Positions 1 through 8,112 of a stretch of DNA of 64,000 bases are shown here, piece by piece. Source of the DNA: JBGSQR01 sp964509295 (lineage in GTDB: Bacteria > Desulfobacterota > Desulfuromonadia > Geobacterales > Pseudopelobacteraceae); contig CAZDWS010000009.1 of NCBI GenBank assembly GCA_964509295.1, forward strand, positions 124,001-188,000, written 5' to 3'. The translations under genes and the position numbers were made by a program. The notes under the pieces were generated by a model. The model was not told the origin of the DNA. It saw only the letters and a program-made list of their open reading frames with translations, and searched no databases. Every line of letters starts with the position of its first letter. The first letter of the stretch is position 1.

Positions 1-947
1 ATGATATCCTTGATGCTTGGATAGGTGAGATCCTCAAGAGCCGGACTGAACGGAGACACCACATTAAGACCTGCAACCCGTTTAACCGGAGCATCCAAAT
101 AATCAAACACACCTTCCATAATCTGGGCAGAGAGCTCACCGGCAAAGCCATTACGTTTCGATGATTCCTGCACGATAACCACCCGGTGGGTTTTCTTGAC
201 CGAAGCTTCAACCGCTTCCCAGTCCAGCGGAACAATTGATCTCAAATCCAGGACTTCAGCGTTGATGCCCTCTTTTGCCAACTCCTCGGCAGCCTTAAGG
301 GCAAAGTGGACCTGACGCGACCATGCAATAATGGTGACATCAGTACCGGCCCGCTTGACATCGGCTTTACCGAGCGGAATGACATACTCCTCTTTCGGCA
401 CTTCACCTTTCATGGCATAGAGCAGTTTGTGCTCCAGGAACATGACCGGGTCATTGTCACGAATAGCAGCCTTTAAGAGACCCTTTGCATCATAAGGAGT
501 ACTCGGCGTGATAACCTTTAGTCCCGGGAACATTGCAAAAAGCGATTCCAGACTCTGGGAGTGCTGACCGGCATTTCTGCGTCCGGCACCGCCCGGTGCA
601 CGGATAACCATCGGAATTGTGACCTGGCCGCCGGTCATGTAACGCAGCTTCGCGGCCTGATTGACAATCGGGTCCAGGCAGATCGGAGCAAAATCCACAT
701 ACATCAGTTCAACTATCGGACGCAGTCCACGCATGGCGGCACCGACAGCCATTCCGGTAAAACCGGCTTCGGAGATGGGCGTATCAATAACGCGATGAGC
801 ACCGAATTCATCCATAAAACCTTTTGTCAGACCAAAAACACTGCCCATCAGCCCCATGTCTTCACCAAGAATAAAACAAGAACTATCGCGAACCATCTCT
901 TCATGCATGGCTTCACTGATCGCCTGCCCGTAGGTAATCGTTTTCAT
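1..947 (-). CDS. acoB: Acetoin/2-oxoacid dehydrogenase E1 component, beta subunit (partial)
   Basis: This is the beta half of the thiamine-diphosphate E1 component of an acetoin- or pyruvate-type dehydrogenase complex in the cytoplasm. Reading from 947 gives MKTITYGQAISEAMHEEM, then an ILGEDMG segment, DTPISEAGFTGMAVGAA and RAPGGAGRRNAGQHSQSLE, all typical of E1-beta transketolase-like subunits. About 315 codons are present and the 3' end lies beyond base 1, so only the last few codons are missing if the length is usual. Its ATG overlaps the TGA of the alpha gene (ATGA, 944-947), which indicates translational coupling. Acetoin rather than pyruvate is inferred from the neighbouring AcoR-like regulators. 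No E2 or E3 gene is in the window; they could follow beyond base 1. Confidence 0.9.
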   Translation of the reverse strand, partial: MKTITYGQAISEAMHEEMVRDSSCFILGEDMGLMGSVFGLTKGFMDEFGAHRVIDTPISEAGFTGMAVGAAMRGLRPIVELMYVDFAPICLDPIVNQAAKLRYMTGGQVTIPMVIRAPGGAGRRNAGQHSQSLESLFAMFPGLKVITPSTPYDAKGLLKAAIRDNDPVMFLEHKLLYAMKGEVPKEEYVIPLGKADVKRAGTDVTIIAWSRQVHFALKAAEELAKEGINAEVLDLRSIVPLDWEAVEASVKKTHRVVIVQESSKRNGFAGELSAQIMEGVFDYLDAPVKRVAGLNVVSPFSPALEDLTYPSIKDI

Positions 948-1939
948 CGCGCAACACTCCTTTCATTATCCATGGAATAAACATCAGTTGTGACCTGATC
1001 CGGTTCCGGATAAGGAGAGTTTTTGGCAAACTCAACAGCTGCTTCAATTTCTACTTTTACGGATTCTTCTATTTCGTCAAGTTCAGAAGCCTTGGCTACA
1101 CGACTACTTACAATATCTGTGCGCAGACGGGTAAGCGGATCACGCTCTTTCCATTCGGCAACCTCTTCCGCCGACTTGTACATTTGCGGGTCACCTTCGT
1201 AATGACCACGGTGCCTGTATGTCTTGCACTCGATCAGACTTGGGCCTTCGCCGCTGCGGGCACGGTCGACAGCTTCCTTGACCGCTTCATAAACAGCAAA
1301 GACGTCATTGCCATCAACAACTTTACCGGGAATGTTATAGGCAACAGCGCGATCGGCAATATCGGCCACGTTGCAGACACGATCGATGCAGACAGAAACG
1401 CCGTATTTGTTATTTTCACAGATAAATACGCAAGGCAGATGCCAGGCCGAGGCCATATTGATGACCTCATGAAAAGTACCCTGATTAGATGCTGCATCGC
1501 CAAAGAAGGACAGTGTCACTTCTTTTTTGCCCATGATTTTTGAGGCCAGGGCTGAACCGGCTGCAAGCGGAATGCCAGCACCGACAATACCATTGGCACC
1601 CAGGATACCAAGGCTGGTATCAACTATGTGCATGGAACCGCCCTTGCCTTTGCAATAACCGGTTGCCTTGCCAAACAGTTCCGCCATCATGATATCCAGC
1701 TTGCCACCTTTGGCAAGACAGTGACCATGACCGCGATGGGTAGAGGTGATGAAATCGCTGGGTTCCAGCGCAAAGCAGGAACCTACTTCAGCCGCTTCCT
1801 GTCCAGCACATGTATGAATGTTCCCTGCCATTGCTCCCTGCATGAACAGTTCCGCCGCTTTTAACTCGAACTGCCGAATCCTGCACATTTCGCGATAAAA
1901 ATGGAGCGACATCTTTTTACCGTATTTTTTTGCTCCCAT
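944..1939 (-). CDS. acoA: Acetoin/2-oxoacid dehydrogenase E1 component, alpha subunit
   Basis: This 331-residue alpha subunit of a TPP-dependent E1 enzyme pairs with the beta subunit that overlaps its stop codon. The sequence shows the family landmarks: IHTCAGQEAAEVG near residue 41, the STHRGHGHCLAKG loop, GKGGSMHI, and the TPP/Mg segment ending in ENNKYGVS. The usual GDG start of the TPP motif reads GDAASNQG here, so the third glycine is alanine. That is a small departure whose effect cannot be judged from sequence. A GGGAG ribosome site precedes the ATG. The 105-bp gap to the TRAP gene upstream holds a hairpin but no obvious promoter, so transcription probably continues from the TRAP genes. 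Acetoin specificity is inferred from context; a branched-chain or pyruvate substrate remains possible. Confidence 0.9.
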   Translation of the reverse strand: MGAKKYGKKMSLHFYREMCRIRQFELKAAELFMQGAMAGNIHTCAGQEAAEVGSCFALEPSDFITSTHRGHGHCLAKGGKLDIMMAELFGKATGYCKGKGGSMHIVDTSLGILGANGIVGAGIPLAAGSALASKIMGKKEVTLSFFGDAASNQGTFHEVINMASAWHLPCVFICENNKYGVSVCIDRVCNVADIADRAVAYNIPGKVVDGNDVFAVYEAVKEAVDRARSGEGPSLIECKTYRHRGHYEGDPQMYKSAEEVAEWKERDPLTRLRTDIVSSRVAKASELDEIEESVKVEIEAAVEFAKNSPYPEPDQVTTDVYSMDNERSVAR

Positions 1940-1982
1940 GTGATAACTCCCTGTTTCATATTGATGATGCAGCTGTCCCTAT

Positions 1983-2009
1983 CGGCCTCCGATATCAAAC
2001 CGGAGGCCG
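1983..2009. other. Intercistronic hairpin between TRAP gene and acoA
   Basis: A perfect 9-bp inverted repeat (CGGCCTCCG / CGGAGGCCG) with a 9-nt loop lies between the TRAP membrane gene and the E1 alpha gene. No T-run follows on the minus strand, so it does not look like a full intrinsic terminator. It may be an RNA-stability or processing hairpin that sets different transcript levels for transporter and enzyme. Confidence 0.55.
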
Positions 2010-2044
2010 GAACATGTTATGTTAATAATTTGCAAATAACGGTT

Positions 2045-3964
2045 TTAAACTGCTGCCGGCAGGAATCCGATCGACAGCCAAGGGAAGGCGGCCAGCAAGA
2101 ACAGACAGATTACCAGTACTGCCAGGTAAGGCCAGATAGCCTGCATCGCCTCATTCGGATCAGCTTTGCCGATGGCGCAGGCGGCATAGTAGCCGACTCC
2201 CAGCGGTGGTGCGAACAGGCCGACACCCATGGCAATGACGACAACCATGGCATAATGTACTTCATGTACCCCCGCAGCGCGGGCGATCGGGAAGAGCAAC
2301 GGGCCAAAAAGAACGATGGCAGGAATCCCTTCCAGAACACTGCCCAGGATACAGAAGGCAAGTATTGAAACAACCAGGAATCCGAACTGGCCACCAGGCA
2401 CAAGAGACATGGCTTCAGCCAGACTCTGGGAAAAACCGGATTGCGCCAGGGCCCAGCCCATGGCGGTAGCCAGGCCGATGATCGACAGAATAGCTCCGGA
2501 AAGTGCGGCTGTATCGACCATCATCGGATAAAGCTTTTTCCAGTCAAACTGCCTGTAGACAAGCAATCCCAGAACAAATGTGTATGCTATGCCAAGAGTT
2601 GAAACTTCTGTTGCTGTGGCAATGCCTTCAACAACGGCAGCGCGGATAAAAAACGGCAGGGATACGGCCGGCAGGGCAATAATGAAAGTTTTTCCGATTG
2701 TTTTCCAGCTGGCCTTCACGACGCCTTCCAGATTGTCATGACGACTGCGGAAAAAAGCCACACCAGCCAGACCGATACCGCAAATCAATGCCGGCAGAAG
2801 TCCACCGGTAAAAAGAGCAGCAATCGAGACGCCACAGACCGAACCTATGGTAATCAGAACAAGACTGGGGGGTATTGTTTCCGTCTGGGCGCCGGTTGCG
2901 GAAAGCAGTGCCACCAGTTCACCCGGCTTGGCACCGCGACGCTTCATCTCAGGGAAGAGCACCGGGGCAATGGCAGCCATATCAGCAGCCTTGGCACCGG
3001 AAATACCGGAAACCAGATACATGGCCCCAATCAGTACGTAGTTCAGACCTCCGCGTACATGACCGAGCAGTGAACCGAGGAAATTGACCAGAACAGTTGC
3101 CAGGCCGGTCATTTCCAACAGCAGGCCGAGGAATACGAACAGCGGCACGCTCAGCAGAATCAGGGTGGACATGCCTTCATCCATGCGGCTGATGACGATG
3201 CCCAGCGGGGTCTCAGATGCCGTCAAAGTCAGATAGGCAACTGTGGAAATACCGAATGAAAATCCGATCGGCACTCCCGAAGCAACGCAGATTGCAATCA
3301 CCAGCACAAAATAAACCAGCATGTTCAGGTTGCCCATCTCCATCAATGACGGTGTGGCCAGCCAGAGTGCCGCTCCAAAAACAGCCACCGCCGCAAACGA
3401 AATGACAGCCTGCTTTACGGTAGACTTTTCAAAGGCTCGCAGGACGGACAGCAGGAACATCAATGTCAGGCCGACCAGAATTGCGCTGGCACGATAGCTG
3501 TCTCTGAGTGCCAGTGCAGGTGTCGTGATTTCCCACTGTTCATGGGCAAACTCGAATGCCGGGTGAATCAGCAGAAAAATGAAGACCGCCGAGATCATGG
3601 AGGCAAAGCTCTCCACCGGGTTACGCCACTTGAGCGGCAGCTTGTTGACAAACGTGGTCAGGCGCATATGCTCGCCGCGCTGCAGAGCAATTACAGCCCC
3701 CAGCATAGCCAGCCAGAGGAACAGGATCGAGGCCAGTTCATCCGTCCAGGTCAGAGGAGCGTCGAAAACATAGCGGGAGATAACTCCCGCTAACAAAACA
3801 CAAACTTCCACGGCAACGAGTATGGCAGCTGGTATTTCTGTTAAATATTTGAAAAAGTTGTTAATTGTTTTGAAACGTTTAGGAGCAGCGCCATGCTCTG
3901 GCAGGGCGTACTCGCTGATTTCTTCTAATTCGAGCTCGTCAGCTCTGTTGCCGTGGCCAGCCAT
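2045..3964 (-). CDS. TRAP transporter, fused small and large membrane subunits (DctQM)
   Basis: A 639-residue inner-membrane protein in which the DctQ-like small subunit and DctM-like large permease are one polypeptide. Residues about 30-200 contain the four-helix Q part (RYVFDAPLTWTDELA, then LQRGEHMRL). From about residue 210 the M part follows, with many hydrophobic segments and the conserved SGISGAKAADMAAIAPVL and IPPSLVLITIGS stretches. Such proteins use a sodium gradient to import substrate delivered by a periplasmic DctP protein. The start codon overlaps the DctP stop by one base (TAATG), so the two are translationally coupled. The substrate is unknown. Position before the E1 genes suggests a C4 compound, acetoin or a 2-oxoacid, which is inference. 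Confidence 0.92.
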   Translation of the reverse strand: MAGHGNRADELELEEISEYALPEHGAAPKRFKTINNFFKYLTEIPAAILVAVEVCVLLAGVISRYVFDAPLTWTDELASILFLWLAMLGAVIALQRGEHMRLTTFVNKLPLKWRNPVESFASMISAVFIFLLIHPAFEFAHEQWEITTPALALRDSYRASAILVGLTLMFLLSVLRAFEKSTVKQAVISFAAVAVFGAALWLATPSLMEMGNLNMLVYFVLVIAICVASGVPIGFSFGISTVAYLTLTASETPLGIVISRMDEGMSTLILLSVPLFVFLGLLLEMTGLATVLVNFLGSLLGHVRGGLNYVLIGAMYLVSGISGAKAADMAAIAPVLFPEMKRRGAKPGELVALLSATGAQTETIPPSLVLITIGSVCGVSIAALFTGGLLPALICGIGLAGVAFFRSRHDNLEGVVKASWKTIGKTFIIALPAVSLPFFIRAAVVEGIATATEVSTLGIAYTFVLGLLVYRQFDWKKLYPMMVDTAALSGAILSIIGLATAMGWALAQSGFSQSLAEAMSLVPGGQFGFLVVSILAFCILGSVLEGIPAIVLFGPLLFPIARAAGVHEVHYAMVVVIAMGVGLFAPPLGVGYYAACAIGKADPNEAMQAIWPYLAVLVICLFLLAAFPWLSIGFLPAAV

Positions 3965-4989
3965 TAGTTAAGCCTCCCAGTATATTTCTCAAGCAGTGAC
4001 CAGGCATCGTTTCCGAATTTTTTATGCCATTCAGCATAGAAGCCAGCCTTCTTAAGTGTAGCGCGGAACTTATCGGTTTCTACGGTGTTGAACTTCATCC
4101 CTTTTTTGGTCAGCTCTGCCTGCAGTGTGTCGTTCATCTTCTTGACATCGGCCCTCTGCTTCACAGCAGCGTCATTGATATTCCTGGCAACGATAACCTG
4201 CAGATCCTTAGGCAGCTTGTTCCAGGCTTTCTTGTTGGCCAGGAACCAGAAGCCGTCCCACATATGGTTGGTCAGTGATACGTACTTCTGTACTTCATAA
4301 AACTTGTTGGTGTTGATCAGAGCAATCGGGTTTTCCTGTGCTTCAGCAGTCTTGGTCTGCAGTGCTGAATAGGTTTCAGCGAAGTTGATGGTTACCGGGG
4401 CAGCATTAAAACCTTTGAACATGGAGGTCCAGAGTGCAGCGTTCGGAACACGGATCTTCAGTCCTTTAAAGTCTTCAGGAGTTTTGATCGGCCTGTTGCT
4501 GGTGGTGGTCTGACGGAAGCCGTTATCCCATATCTTATCCATAGCGATCAAGGTACCGGACTTGGCGATCTCTGCACGCACATGCGCACCCAGCTCGCCG
4601 TCCATGGCAGCCCAGACCTGGTTATAATCCTTGAATGCAAAGCCTACGCCGCTGATAAAGGCAGCAGGAACAAACTGTGAGAGAATTCCCGGTGAGAGAG
4701 TAAAAAATTGTACTGCACCGGAACGAACCTGGTTAAGCACGTCGTTATCGCTTCCCAATTGATTATTAGGGAATACCCTGATCTGAACCTGGCCATTGGT
4801 TTCTTTCAAAATATTGGCGGCCATCTCTTTGGCGCGGATATTCATCGGGTGTGTTTCAGGAAGGTTGTTGGCGTATTTGTAAACATACTTGGGGGCTGCA
4901 AAAGCAGGTGTTGCCAAACCCGAAAAAACTGTTACCACCGCTGTCAATACAGTCAAAACAAACAGTTTACTACGCATTAACATTCTCAT
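3964..4989 (-). CDS. TRAP transporter periplasmic substrate-binding protein (DctP family)
   Basis: A 341-residue exported binding protein. The N-terminus has a signal peptide (basic RSK, hydrophobic stretch, cleavage near TPAFA-APKY). The mature part shows family features: NLPETHPMNIRAKEMA, PNNQLGSDNDVLNQVRSG, the KIRVPNAALW segment with the arginine that usually pairs with a carboxylate, and the AEAQENP motif. It should deliver a small carboxylate or related solute to the fused QM permease encoded directly downstream. A GGAG site 8 nt before the ATG supports the start. The gene follows the short-chain dehydrogenase after about 70 bp in the same direction, so all are probably one transcript. 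Confidence 0.92.
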   Translation of the reverse strand: MRMLMRSKLFVLTVLTAVVTVFSGLATPAFAAPKYVYKYANNLPETHPMNIRAKEMAANILKETNGQVQIRVFPNNQLGSDNDVLNQVRSGAVQFFTLSPGILSQFVPAAFISGVGFAFKDYNQVWAAMDGELGAHVRAEIAKSGTLIAMDKIWDNGFRQTTTSNRPIKTPEDFKGLKIRVPNAALWTSMFKGFNAAPVTINFAETYSALQTKTAEAQENPIALINTNKFYEVQKYVSLTNHMWDGFWFLANKKAWNKLPKDLQVIVARNINDAAVKQRADVKKMNDTLQAELTKKGMKFNTVETDKFRATLKKAGFYAEWHKKFGNDAWSLLEKYTGRLN

Positions 4990-5058
4990 ACTCTAAGCTC
5001 CTTTGGTTTTAGTTTGCTGCAAACATCCCGACAACCTGCCAATATGCTATATACTCAT

Positions 5059-5808
5059 CTAATCCATCATAAATCCGCCATCCACATCCATAATTTCTCC
5101 CGTAATGTAATCAGAGTAGCCGGATGCAAGAAAAAATACCGCTTTCGCGATATCATCAGGCTGACCGATCCGTCCAAGAGGAATGCTTTGAATTACCATC
5201 TGTCTCCTTTCGTCGGTAAAGTTTTCAGTCATTGGAGTAGCCGTTAGTCCGGGGGTGATCGCGTTTACATTAATGCCGAATGGCCCTCCCTCACGGGCAG
5301 CGGCTTTTGTAAAGGCAATAACTCCCCCCTTGGAGGCAGCATATGAGGATTTACCCATTATACCACCACCCCTTTTTCCCGCAATTGAGGCAATATTGAT
5401 TATTTTTCCGCTGCGCTGCTCCATCATTGCAGGAAAAACAGCTTTGGTGCACAAAAAGACACTGTTCAGATTGACCTTGATTTGACGTTCAAACACTTCC
5501 AGAGTGGTTTCAAGAAGCGTCAGGGCAGATGCAATGCCGGCGTTATTAACAAGAATATCGACCTTGCCAAATGCATCAATGCAAGATTTTACCATGGCAG
5601 CCACATCAGCTTCGCTTGTGACATCTGTCTTTACGGCCAATGCCTTTACTCCGGCCAGGATAATTTCATCCGCAACCTTTTGTGCATCCTCCAGGTTAAC
5701 ATCTGCAATCACGCAATTTGCCCCGTGACTGGCGAACTCTAAAGCTATCGACCTACCAATACCTCTGCCGCCTCCAGTTATAATTGCGGCTTTATCCTGT
5801 AAAACCAT
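5059..5808 (-). CDS. Short-chain dehydrogenase/reductase (SDR family)
   Basis: A classical 249-residue SDR. It has the TGGGRGIG cofactor loop at residues 11-18, NNAG near 88, the catalytic Ser and Tyr-x3-Lys in YAASKGG, and the PGLTATPM region. An acidic residue after beta-2 (IADVN) suggests NAD(H) preference. It is the first gene of the putative operon with the TRAP transporter and E1 subunits. A role as an acetoin/diacetyl or butanediol-type oxidoreductase would fit that context, but SDR sequences do not reveal substrate; a 3-oxoacyl reductase-like activity is equally compatible. GGAGGA lies 8 nt before the ATG. A candidate sigma-54 promoter is 50-66 bp upstream. Confidence 0.88.
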   Translation of the reverse strand: MVLQDKAAIITGGGRGIGRSIALEFASHGANCVIADVNLEDAQKVADEIILAGVKALAVKTDVTSEADVAAMVKSCIDAFGKVDILVNNAGIASALTLLETTLEVFERQIKVNLNSVFLCTKAVFPAMMEQRSGKIINIASIAGKRGGGIMGKSSYAASKGGVIAFTKAAAREGGPFGINVNAITPGLTATPMTENFTDERRQMVIQSIPLGRIGQPDDIAKAVFFLASGYSDYITGEIMDVDGGFMMD

Positions 5809-5858
5809 CGCTCTTCCTCCGCTTCAACAGATTAATGCAACCATTTTATAACTATGTT

Positions 5859-5874
5859 TACATTTAATGTGCCA
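5859..5874 (-). promoter_or_regulatory. Candidate sigma-54 (-24/-12) promoter of the SDR-TRAP-E1 operon
   Basis: On the minus strand the segment reads TGGCACATTAAATGTA. The -24 TGGCAC box is perfect and the spacing is right, but the -12 box has GT where GC is expected. It lies about 50 bp before the SDR start codon and next to two genes for sigma-54 activators. Context supports it; the imperfect -12 box lowers confidence. Confidence 0.45.
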
Positions 5875-5969
5875 ATCTTGTAACAAAGCATAAACCGGCT
5901 AAAAACAATTTAATAACAGTAACTTATATTTTAATGGCACGAAATATTTATGGGACCAATACATACCTG

Positions 5970-5988
5970 GTGTACGATATCCGTACAC
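5970..5988. promoter_or_regulatory. Candidate activator-binding palindrome 1
   Basis: GTGTACG-ATATC-CGTACAC is a perfect 7-bp dyad with a 5-bp spacer. It shares the TGTA-N9-TACA layout with the palindrome centred 69 bp away. Its centre is about 105 bp upstream of the candidate -24 box, a usual distance for an enhancer site of a sigma-54 activator. Binding by the neighbouring AcoR-like proteins is inferred. Confidence 0.5.
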
Positions 5989-6039
5989 AACAAAACAAAC
6001 TACACTATTTTATGTGTGAAATTAATGTTTTGAAGACAG

Positions 6040-6056
6040 TGTATAAAAAATATACA
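6040..6056. promoter_or_regulatory. Candidate activator-binding palindrome 2
   Basis: TGTATA-AAAAA-TATACA is a 6-bp dyad with a 5-bp spacer, the same design as the palindrome at 5970-5988. It lies about 175 bp upstream of the candidate -24 box in the same regulator-operon gap. In A/T-rich DNA such dyads occur by chance more easily, so the evidence is weaker than for site 1. Confidence 0.4.
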
Positions 6057-6170
6057 TGTATAGAAATTGAACAGTTTGTATTTGCAACGACATCGCGAAG
6101 ATAACGATGTTTTGCGAATGGAGGGTTTTAATAAGGAAAATGGTTTTGAAGGCGAGAGGAAATTACAGAA

Positions 6171-8066
6171 CTACAAATTATATTTTTTCAGCTTTTGATA
6201 AAGGGTTGCACGCGTCAGGCCAAGCATTTTGGCTGCACTGGAAATATTATTGCCGACTGACACCATAATTTCCAGAATAGCCTGTTGTTCGACTGCTTCC
6301 AGAACATTTTTTGAAGTTGTCACTACCGTTTTTTTTCTGACCAACGGTGACAGGCTCAGATCCACTGCCGTAATCGTTGTTCCTTCTACCAGATTAACGG
6401 CTCGCTCAACGATATTACCCAACTCTCTGATATTTCCCGGCCAATGATAATTGGTTAAAGCCTCCTCTGCATCCTGGGAAAAAGCGACGCTTTTCTTACC
6501 CAGCAGTTCACAGCAACGGTTGAGAAAATGCCTGGCAAGTAACAGGATATCCTCGGGCCTTTCCCGGAGCGTGGGCAAAACAATCGGGACAACATTAAGA
6601 CGGTAGAATAGGTCTTCACGAAAAACCTTCCGTTCGACCTGTTTTTTCAAATCAACATTTGTTGCGGTTATAATTCTGACATCTACCAGAATTGATTTTT
6701 CACTGCCAATTCGTATAACCTCTCCGGACTGAAGCACACGCAGCAGCTTAACCTGCATATCCGTAGGCATGTCGCCAATTTCGTCCAGGAAGATCGTACC
6801 GCCGTTGGCAAGTTCAAACTTCCCGGGATGCCCGCCTTTCTGGGCCCCCGTGAAAGCTCCCTCTGCATAACCAAAGAGTTCACTCTCAATCAGCTCTCTT
6901 GGTATAGCCCCACAGTTAATGGCAATAAAAGGCTTGTTTTTTCGCCTGCTCTGGTTGTGAATTGCCTGGGCAAAGAGCTCTTTACCTGTTCCGGTTTCTC
7001 CAAGCAAGAGAACGTTAGACTTGCTTGAGGCGGCTGTCAGAGCAAGTTTTTTGGCGCCCAGAATTATAGTACTGGTTCCGAGGATGTCATCCATAGTAAA
7101 GCGGGCGGCAAATCCGGCAATTTTATTAACCAGTTTGCGGACCCGGCTGCTTTCATTAAATCTGACAACAAAACCTTCTCCTGACTCACCGATAGGCTTA
7201 GATGTCAAAAAAACCTGAACAGTTTCATTGGGGCCTTTAAAAAAAACTTCCCGGTCTATATACTCACCGATCAGTTTTTCCTTCCAGTTCGAGTAGATTC
7301 CCAACATTGGTTGAATTTTTTTGCCGATGATATCCTGGTTACTACATCGAAGCAGATTTCTCCCGATATCGTTAATTCGAGTAATCAACCCCTGCTCATC
7401 AACAACCAGAATGGCGCTGTCAATGGCTTCAATGGTTGTATTCAAATAACTGATGCTAAGCTGCAGTTCTTTGGCGGATTTGATGAGTTTCAGCTGCTTG
7501 GTTATTCCTTCTGCCGCAGTAATAATCATCCCCAAAGTATGCAAGTGAATTTTGCTTGCATCCCCAGTCAATGAGATAACTGCAATAAAATTATCGTCAG
7601 CATCATATACTGGAGAGGCCGAACCGGTACGGTCATAACTTCTCATACAGTAATGTTCCTCATCATGTACCTGGACCGGGGCATGCAAATGGAGACATAA
7701 GGCTATCGAACCGGTACCTACATCTTTTTCGGTCCAGCGATATCCAGGCGCTAAATTAACTGCCTCCCATTTTTTCAAAGTATCAGAGTCGCCAAAAGTT
7801 TTCATTACATAACCATCACGGTGTACGAGAACCATGCAAAACCCGGCGCCTTGAAACAAGTCATACAGTTTTTGCAGACTGGCCGTTGCAACTTGAACCA
7901 ATAAGGAATTATTTTGCAGCAGAAGGGCTAAGGCGTCTTCACTTAGACGTACGTGGTTTTTATCTACAATAGTATTGGGATCAATTCCGTATTCCCTGGA
8001 ACGGGCATGGGACTTTTCGATTTCCTGCTTAAGATGTTTATAAATGGGGATGGAGTTTCTTAGCAT
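6171..8066 (-). CDS. AcoR-like sigma-54-dependent transcriptional activator (first copy)
   Basis: A bacterial enhancer-binding protein of about 631 residues. The N-terminal region (about 60-190) resembles the GAF sensor part of AcoR/DhaR-type activators and is followed by a PAS-like segment (about 205-310). The AAA+ domain has Walker A GETGTGKE (about 356), the sigma-54-contacting GAFTGA loop (about 403), Walker B GGTIFLDEIG and the arginine-finger region. A Fis-type helix-turn-helix closes the protein (ISSAAKMLGLTRATLYQK). The ATG at 8066 is preferred because GAGG lies 9 nt upstream; a TTG five codons earlier is weaker. It probably activates the adjacent SDR-TRAP-E1 operon in response to a small ligand such as acetoin, which is inferred from family and position. 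Confidence 0.9.
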   Translation of the reverse strand: MLRNSIPIYKHLKQEIEKSHARSREYGIDPNTIVDKNHVRLSEDALALLLQNNSLLVQVATASLQKLYDLFQGAGFCMVLVHRDGYVMKTFGDSDTLKKWEAVNLAPGYRWTEKDVGTGSIALCLHLHAPVQVHDEEHYCMRSYDRTGSASPVYDADDNFIAVISLTGDASKIHLHTLGMIITAAEGITKQLKLIKSAKELQLSISYLNTTIEAIDSAILVVDEQGLITRINDIGRNLLRCSNQDIIGKKIQPMLGIYSNWKEKLIGEYIDREVFFKGPNETVQVFLTSKPIGESGEGFVVRFNESSRVRKLVNKIAGFAARFTMDDILGTSTIILGAKKLALTAASSKSNVLLLGETGTGKELFAQAIHNQSRRKNKPFIAINCGAIPRELIESELFGYAEGAFTGAQKGGHPGKFELANGGTIFLDEIGDMPTDMQVKLLRVLQSGEVIRIGSEKSILVDVRIITATNVDLKKQVERKVFREDLFYRLNVVPIVLPTLRERPEDILLLARHFLNRCCELLGKKSVAFSQDAEEALTNYHWPGNIRELGNIVERAVNLVEGTTITAVDLSLSPLVRKKTVVTTSKNVLEAVEQQAILEIMVSVGNNISSAAKMLGLTRATLYQKLKKYNL

Positions 8067-8112
8067 CAACTTCGACCTCAAAACAACGTATTATGTCTGC
8101 AGGTAAGAACTG

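Noticed and set aside
561..980. Plus-strand open frame of 139 codons opposite the E1 genes
   Set aside because: It lies wholly opposite two well-supported genes, has low-complexity composition and no ribosome site.
5936..5951. Second TGGCACG box, plus strand, in the regulator-operon gap
   Set aside because: The -12 side reads ATTT with no GC at the right spacing, and no plus-strand gene follows.
6051..6062. TATACATGTATA palindrome as a third activator site
   Set aside because: It overlaps palindrome 2, lacks its spacer design and is expected by chance in A/T-rich DNA.
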